NCBI RefSeq assembly: GCF_900129465.1
Contig: NZ_FSRA01000001.1
Location: 2,296,482 to 2,360,481, forward strand
Length of the DNA: 64,000 nt
Origin: Chitinophaga niabensis
Lineage (GTDB): Bacteria; Bacteroidota; Bacteroidia; Chitinophagales; Chitinophagaceae
Direction: 5' to 3'
The notes below the pieces were generated by a model. It was not told the DNA's origin, ran no database searches, and saw nothing but the letters and a program-made list of their open reading frames with translations. The stretch's first letter is position 1, and each line of letters begins with the position of its first letter. The position numbers were made by a program, and so were the translations under genes. Positions 59,291 to 64,000 of the stretch are shown here, in pieces.

Positions 59291-61684
59291 ATGCAAGTGG
59301 CAACATCTTCGGGTAAGTACTCGATTAAACATTATCCGGACACAATTCAAACGTGGAAAAAGGAAGGGAACTATTTTTATTTCTATACCTCTACCACCAT
59401 CCTCGAACTTCGGGTTATTTCCGATAAGATCGTTCGATTCCGCTACGCGGCGGATGGGCAATTCCAGCGGGATTTCTCTTATGCAGTGAGTGAAAAACTG
59501 GAAGAATCCCCCGAATTCTTCGACATCCGCGAATGGGCAGATTCCTTTGAGATCATCACTACCGCAATCCGGGTGTTCGTATCCCGGGAAAACCTGCGGA
59601 TCACTATTACGGATATAGACGGGCGGATCATCAACCAGGATGAAACCGGTTTCCACTGGCAATATTACCTGCAAAAAGGCGGAAAGATCGTGTACTGCAC
59701 CAAACTGGTACAGGAAGGCGAGGCTTTTTACGGCCTGGGTGACAAAGCAACGGAACTGAACCTCCGCGGTAAACGGTTAGAGAACTTTGGTACGGATTCC
59801 TACGGATTTAGTAAGGATACCGACCCTTTATACCGCAATATTCCTTTCTATTACGGCCTGCATAACGGCATAGGATATGGTATCTTCTTCGACAACACTT
59901 TCCGCACCCTGTTCGACTTTGGGCATGAAAGGGACGATGTGAGCAGTTTCTGGGCACGCGGAGGAGAAATGAACTATTACTTCATTTATGGCCCCGAGCT
60001 TTTAAAGGTGGCCGAATCATATGCCCGCATTACCGGAACCGCAGAGCTGCCCCCTTTATGGGCACTTGGGTACCATCAATGCCGCTGGAGCTATTTTCCT
60101 GACAAAAAAGTGCAGGAAATAGGTAAAACCTTCCGCGAAAAAGGCATCCCCTGCGACGCGCTTTACCTTGATATCGATTATATGGAAGGGTTCCGCTGCT
60201 TTACCTGGAGTAAAGAAGGTTTCCCTGACCCTAAAGGCCTCTTGAAGGACCTCGCCCAGCAGGGCTTCAAAACCGTGGTGATCATAGATCCCGGCATCAA
60301 AGTAGATCCTGAATACCCCATATATAAGGAAATGGTAGAAGAAGGATATGCCTGCAAACGGGCAGATGGTGCTTTGATGGAAGGAGATGTATGGCCGGGT
60401 AAATGCGTATTCCCTGACTTCACCAATCCCAAAGTAAGGGAATGGTGGGCCAGCCTGTTCCAGGGCCTTACAGATACCGGCGTGCGGGGTGTTTGGAATG
60501 ATATGAACGAACCTGCCGTATTTGAACTGGGCACATTCCCGGAAGATGTACGGCACGACTACGATGGAGAAAATGTAAGTCACCGTAAAGCACATAACGT
60601 ATACGGCCACCTCATGAGTAAGGCTACGGCTGCAGGGTTGAAGAAACACCTGATGCCGCACCGCCCCTTTGTGATCACCCGCTCTGCCTATTCCGGCACG
60701 CAACGCTGGAGTTCTGTATGGACGGGAGATAACATCGCTTCATGGGAGCATCTCTGGCTGGCTTCCGTACAATGCCAGCGCCTGGCTGTTTCCGGTTTGT
60801 CTTTTGCCGGCAGCGATATCGGCGGATTCATCGGGGAACCCGATGGTGAATTGTATACCCGCTGGATCCAGCTGGGAGCTTTCCACCCGCTGATGCGCAC
60901 CCACTCTGCCAGCAACGATACTGGTTTTGACCAGGATCCCTGGAGCTTTGGGCCGGAATACGAAGCGGTGGTAAAATCGTTTATCCAGCTGCGTTATCGC
61001 CTGCTGCCCTACTTATATACCACATTCTGGCAATATGCAGCATATGGAACGCCTATGTTACGCCCGCTGGCTTTTGTGGCACAGGAAGATGAGAACACGC
61101 ACGATCTCAATCATGAATTCCTGATGGGAGACAGCATCCTGATCAGCCATGTCAGCGAAAAAGGCATGAAAGAAAAATCAGTATACCTGCCTGCAGGTAC
61201 CTGGTACTACTATTTCAACGATGAGCGCTTCAGCGGAGGTAAGGCGGTAACAGTACCTACTCCTCTTGCAGAAATGCCTGTGTTCATAAAGGGCGGCTCA
61301 GTGATCCCGCAGTATCCGGACATGCAATATGTGGGAGAACGTCAGATCATGGAAATGATCCTCCAGGTATACCATGGAGAAGGCACTACCCACAGCATAC
61401 TGTACGAAGATGCAGGCGATCATTACGCTTACAAAACAGGGCAATATAACCTGATACGCTTCAAACAAACATCAGAAGCACAGCATTTCCGGTTAAAAAA
61501 GAAGTTTGTAGGCCGCTATGAAGCGGATTACCTGCATCACCGGGTAAAGGTACACGGGCTGCCTTTTAAGCCAACGGAGTACGTTGTAGACGGAGAAGCC
61601 AAACCACTTCAACCGCAGCATTGGGTGAACGGAATTGTGGAACTGCTGCTGGAAAGACAGTTTGAAGAATTAATATTGAGGTAG
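59291..61684 (+). CDS. GH31 alpha-glucosidase
   Basis: 797 residues, normal for bacterial GH31. An N-terminal beta-sandwich (about 1-235) is followed by the (beta/alpha)8 barrel with LPPLWALGYHQCRWSYFPDK (about 255), CDALYLDIDYMEGFRCFTWS and the catalytic nucleophile Asp404 in GVWNDMNEPAVF. The acid/base and substrate region SSVWTGDNIASWEHLWLA (about 477-495) and SGLSFAGSDIGGFIGEPDGE follow. There is no signal peptide, so it is cytoplasmic and probably cleaves alpha-glucosides inside the cell. Single gene between a Ycf48-like gene and a sterol-desaturase gene. Confidence 0.94.
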   Translation: MQVATSSGKYSIKHYPDTIQTWKKEGNYFYFYTSTTILELRVISDKIVRFRYAADGQFQRDFSYAVSEKLEESPEFFDIREWADSFEIITTAIRVFVSRENLRITITDIDGRIINQDETGFHWQYYLQKGGKIVYCTKLVQEGEAFYGLGDKATELNLRGKRLENFGTDSYGFSKDTDPLYRNIPFYYGLHNGIGYGIFFDNTFRTLFDFGHERDDVSSFWARGGEMNYYFIYGPELLKVAESYARITGTAELPPLWALGYHQCRWSYFPDKKVQEIGKTFREKGIPCDALYLDIDYMEGFRCFTWSKEGFPDPKGLLKDLAQQGFKTVVIIDPGIKVDPEYPIYKEMVEEGYACKRADGALMEGDVWPGKCVFPDFTNPKVREWWASLFQGLTDTGVRGVWNDMNEPAVFELGTFPEDVRHDYDGENVSHRKAHNVYGHLMSKATAAGLKKHLMPHRPFVITRSAYSGTQRWSSVWTGDNIASWEHLWLASVQCQRLAVSGLSFAGSDIGGFIGEPDGELYTRWIQLGAFHPLMRTHSASNDTGFDQDPWSFGPEYEAVVKSFIQLRYRLLPYLYTTFWQYAAYGTPMLRPLAFVAQEDENTHDLNHEFLMGDSILISHVSEKGMKEKSVYLPAGTWYYYFNDERFSGGKAVTVPTPLAEMPVFIKGGSVIPQYPDMQYVGERQIMEMILQVYHGEGTTHSILYEDAGDHYAYKTGQYNLIRFKQTSEAQHFRLKKKFVGRYEADYLHHRVKVHGLPFKPTEYVVDGEAKPLQPQHWVNGIVELLLERQFEELILR

Positions 61685-61766
61685 ATGATAGGGGTACTCC
61701 CTGTGTTTTCCGTCTTTAAATTAACTGAAAACAAGATCACTATACCGCTTTTGCCAGTCGATCGGG

Positions 61767-61810
61767 GCCGGAATATGCGTGCTGCCTGGAGGTAGCCCGC
61801 AAATTCCGGC
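61767..61810. repeat. Long imperfect hairpin between GH31 and the sterol desaturase gene
   Basis: 13-base arms GCCGGAATATGCG (61767-61779) and CGCAAATTCCGGC (61798-61810) pair in 12 of 13 positions, with further pairing inside (GCTGCC/GGTAGC). No good T run follows, so it is a weak terminator or a REP-like element. Confidence 0.6.
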
Positions 61811-61849
61811 TTATTTATTGCACTGTGAGCGCGGTACAATAAAAAAGAC

Positions 61850-61880
61850 TTGGCTAAAAAACACCAATCAACTATATTTG
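61850..61880 (+). promoter_or_regulatory. Promoter of the sterol desaturase-family gene
   Basis: TTGG (61850-61853; one base off TTTG), 19 bases, then TATATTTG (61873-61880; matches TAnnTTTG). The leader before the ATG at 61909 would be about 22 nt. Confidence 0.62.
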
Positions 61881-61908
61881 TCCACAAATTTGATAGACTA
61901 ATAACATC

Positions 61909-63123
61909 ATGGCCCATTTGAACTTGTTAGCATTTTCGATTGGCGGGTTCATGTTCTTCATAGGACTTGAATACCTTGTTTCGCGCAGGACGGGAAAGAA
62001 CTACTTTCAGTTTGCGGAATCCATCGCCAACCTTAATATAGGTATTGCGGAGAGATTACTGGATATTTTTGTAACGGGGTTATTCTATTTCTTCTTTGAT
62101 TTTATCTACCGCAATTTTGCCTTGTGGCATTTTAAGCCAACCTGGTATACCTGGTTCCTCCTGTTCCTGGCCACAGATTTTGTGTGGTACTGGTACCATC
62201 GCCTTGCGCATGAGGTGAACATCCTCTGGGCTGCGCACGTGGTACATCACCAGAGTGAAGACTTCAATTACACGGTTTCTGCCCGTATCACGGTTTTCCA
62301 GGCAGCTTTCCGTTCTTTGTTCTGGGCAGTGCTGCCTTTAATGGGCTTCTCTCCTGCTATGATCACTTCCCTCCTGCTGGTACATGGGTTGTATCCTTTC
62401 TTCATTCACACGCAAACCATCGGCAAACTGGGCATCCTGGAATATTTCATGGTAACACCTTCCCATCACCGTGTGCACCACTCCTCCAACGAAAAATACC
62501 TGGATAAGAACTACGGAGATGTATTGATCATCTGGGACAAAATGTTTGGCACTTTCACGAAAGAAGAAGATGACGAGAAATGTGTATATGGATTGACCAC
62601 ACCACTGAAAAGCCACAGTTTCCTCTGGCAGCAGTTCCACTTCATGCTGGAATTGTGGACGGCCTTCAAAAGGGCTACCAACTGGAAAGGCCGCTGGAAA
62701 GTGCTTTTTGGCAAACCCGATGATATTGATCCCAATATCAGGCCGCAACTGGAACTGATATGGCTAAGGCAACGCGGGCCGCAGGAACAAACAAAGGGTC
62801 AGCGGATCTACGTGGTATTGCAAACAGGACTGAGTATTGTTCTCCTCTTCCTGACCACTTTATTTGAACATTATATCCCGGCGGGATTATCTGTTTTCAT
62901 CGTGCTGTTCATTATTGTGAGCCTGATGAACTCAGGGGCTATACTGGAGCAAAAGAAATGGTTCTTCTACCTTGAATACAGCAGAATGTTGCTGCTGGCA
63001 ATCGCTTTCCTGTTCTACGTTCCGCACCTCTATGTATTTATGAGCGTATTACTGTTTGTGGGATTGCTTACTTTCTACTTTTCAAGGATCAGAGCATACT
63101 TCTACCGCTGGTTATTCCAATAG
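61909..63123 (+). CDS. Sterol desaturase / fatty acid hydroxylase superfamily membrane protein
   Basis: 404 residues, several membrane helices. The di-iron histidine boxes are His97-x3-His101 (WYHRLAHEV), His110-x2-His113-His114 (AHVVHHQSEDFN), and later HHRVHHSSN (about 187-195), ending in DVLIIWDKMFGTF. This family hydroxylates or desaturates lipids using O2 at the membrane. The C-terminal 120 residues add more membrane helices, common in bacterial members of unknown substrate. It has its own promoter and precedes two exported-protein genes. Confidence 0.9.
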   Translation: MAHLNLLAFSIGGFMFFIGLEYLVSRRTGKNYFQFAESIANLNIGIAERLLDIFVTGLFYFFFDFIYRNFALWHFKPTWYTWFLLFLATDFVWYWYHRLAHEVNILWAAHVVHHQSEDFNYTVSARITVFQAAFRSLFWAVLPLMGFSPAMITSLLLVHGLYPFFIHTQTIGKLGILEYFMVTPSHHRVHHSSNEKYLDKNYGDVLIIWDKMFGTFTKEEDDEKCVYGLTTPLKSHSFLWQQFHFMLELWTAFKRATNWKGRWKVLFGKPDDIDPNIRPQLELIWLRQRGPQEQTKGQRIYVVLQTGLSIVLLFLTTLFEHYIPAGLSVFIVLFIIVSLMNSGAILEQKKWFFYLEYSRMLLLAIAFLFYVPHLYVFMSVLLFVGLLTFYFSRIRAYFYRWLFQ

Positions 63124-63137
63124 GTAATTATCCCTCT

Positions 63138-63500
63138 ATGAAAAAATATCTCTTTGCCTGTGTTGTCCTGTTTTCGGGCTGTGTTTCCAATTACCAGTCC
63201 ACCACCTTTTATGTAAAGAACAATACTAATAAGCCACTGAACTTTAAAGCGAGCGTGGAAAAATATACTTCCATAGGCCCCCAGGTAATGACCGTACCTT
63301 TCACGGTCCTACCGCAGGATAGTGTATTGGCGAGAAGTGTTAAACTAAGGAAAGACCTTCCTCCCACCGCATGGTTTACGGAATTTATCATCTTCCCTGC
63401 AGACAGTGTAAAGCTGAATGATCCTAAGAACGCAGGCAACTGGGTGAAAACCACAGATGCAAAAGGTAATCCTGTTTATACTTTTAAACTTGCCCAATGA
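63138..63500 (+). CDS. Small lipoprotein of unknown function
   Basis: 120 residues. Lipobox LFSGCVSNYQ (Cys15) and a beta-rich mature part (FYVKNNTNKPLNFKASVEKY). No family recognised. Its stop overlaps the next start (ATGA at 63497-63500), so the two are translated together and are likely functionally linked. It follows the sterol-desaturase gene by 14 bp. Confidence 0.7.
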   Translation: MKKYLFACVVLFSGCVSNYQSTTFYVKNNTNKPLNFKASVEKYTSIGPQVMTVPFTVLPQDSVLARSVKLRKDLPPTAWFTEFIIFPADSVKLNDPKNAGNWVKTTDAKGNPVYTFKLAQ

Positions 63501-64000
63501 GAGCTTTTTTTGTTCTCCTGTTCCTATGCTCCGGCTTTACCGCCATGGGGCAGGACCTGTTTGCCAGGCTGCAGGCCATCTCCAACAGCGGCACTGATTT
63601 CTTCAATGTAGATGGTATTGAGATCACGAGCCAGCAGGTAGACATTCCTTTTACTGAAAAGAGCATCCGGAAGAAGTATAAAAAGTACGATCTTAAAACG
63701 CTGGGAACAGACAGCCTGCTCCCCTTTCCCAACTTCTATAGTGCTACATCCACCGAAGTGTTTCCCGGCACTACACAGATCACTTCTTATTACTTTATTG
63801 AAGGTGTTACGGCGATTACATTTGCATCGGTCAACAAAAAAGACCAGGTGTTTGAAAGGGAATTTGTTAAGCTGATCCGGGATAAAAGCATTCCTAAGAG
63901 CGTATACACGCCGGTAGCAATAGACAGCATCAACTTTGCAGGCAGGAAAATACATTTAGGAAGAAGTTGTTACTGGATGGGTGTAAACAATGTACAATGC
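63497..64000 (+). CDS. Exported protein of unknown function, 3' end outside the window
   Basis: At least 168 residues from the ATG at 63497, which overlaps the previous stop. Signal peptide MRAFFVLLFLCSGFTAMG. The visible mature part (ITSQQVDIPFTEKSIRKKYK, then TSYYFIEGVTAITFASVNKK) has no recognised domain. No stop occurs before base 64000. Coupled to the 120-aa lipoprotein gene. Confidence 0.65.
   Translation, partial: MRAFFVLLFLCSGFTAMGQDLFARLQAISNSGTDFFNVDGIEITSQQVDIPFTEKSIRKKYKKYDLKTLGTDSLLPFPNFYSATSTEVFPGTTQITSYYFIEGVTAITFASVNKKDQVFEREFVKLIRDKSIPKSVYTPVAIDSINFAGRKIHLGRSCYWMGVNNVQC

Noticed and set aside
1..64000. CRISPR array.
   Set aside because: No regularly spaced repeats were seen. 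The only short tandem repeat (6517-6602) has no spacers.

Overview
The window looks like the chromosome of a Bacteroidota bacterium, most likely Chitinophagaceae (Chitinophaga-like). The evidence is a SusC/SusD pair, a sensor kinase with a two-component propeller, DUF4199, DUF1835, DUF3871, PSCyt1/DUF1549/DUF1553 with DUF1501 proteins, and promoters of the TTTG-N19-TAnnTTTG type rather than the E. coli type. The assignment rests on gene families and signals, not on a database search.

Layout. (1) <1-5747, minus strand: a membrane-dynamics operon of a YbjN/DUF2170-like protein, PspA, a YqiJ/NfeD-like membrane OB-fold protein, a flotillin and a very large DUF3686 'DNA repair ATPase' that runs off the left edge. 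A divergent XRE regulator sits at 5833-6510. (2) 6582-9777: fdhD and an FdhF/YdeP-type molybdopterin oxidoreductase. (3) 9898-11994: a secreted protein and a nucleoside hydrolase. (4) 12223-23145: a visibly AT-rich integrative element of about 10.9 kb in tRNA-Pro(GGG), bounded by a perfect 55-bp direct repeat that is the 3' part of the tRNA gene. It carries a tyrosine integrase, a protein with family-A/T7-type polymerase motifs, DUF3871, a trypsin-like protease, a two-TM protein, a Schlafen/AlbA_2 protein and several orphans. No relaxase or capsid gene was recognised. (5) 23338-28193: a dihydroorotase homologue lacking key active-site residues, DUF4199, two glycosyltransferases and a secreted protein. 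(6) 28257-34439: an ArsR regulator and a parE-DUF1835-cupin-parC operon. (7) 34809-35158: two tiny membrane-peptide genes. (8) 35430-42353: a tightly coupled four-gene operon with cytochrome PSCyt1/DUF1549/DUF1553, DUF1501, a beta-propeller and a DUF2231-cytochrome fusion. (9) 43372-53952: a peptidoglycan-sugar locus with anmK divergent from a DeoR regulator, susC, susD, a serine hydrolase, an SSS transporter and murQ. (10) 54015-64000: a NarL response regulator and propeller histidine kinase, a Ycf48-like protein, a GH31 glucosidase, a sterol-desaturase family protein and two exported proteins, the last cut by the right edge.

How the parts fit together. The region 9 genes make a coherent route: SusCD brings cell-wall fragments across the outer membrane, a periplasmic hydrolase trims them, the SSS permease imports the sugar, AnmK phosphorylates anhydro-MurNAc and MurQ converts MurNAc-6-P to GlcNAc-6-P. 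Region 1 matches the known grouping of PspA, flotillin, OB-fold membrane protein and AAA ATPase in envelope-stress systems. The most promising novelty is in the island: the polymerase-like protein, which may replicate the element, and the protease / membrane protein / AlbA_2 run, which resembles anti-phage cargo.
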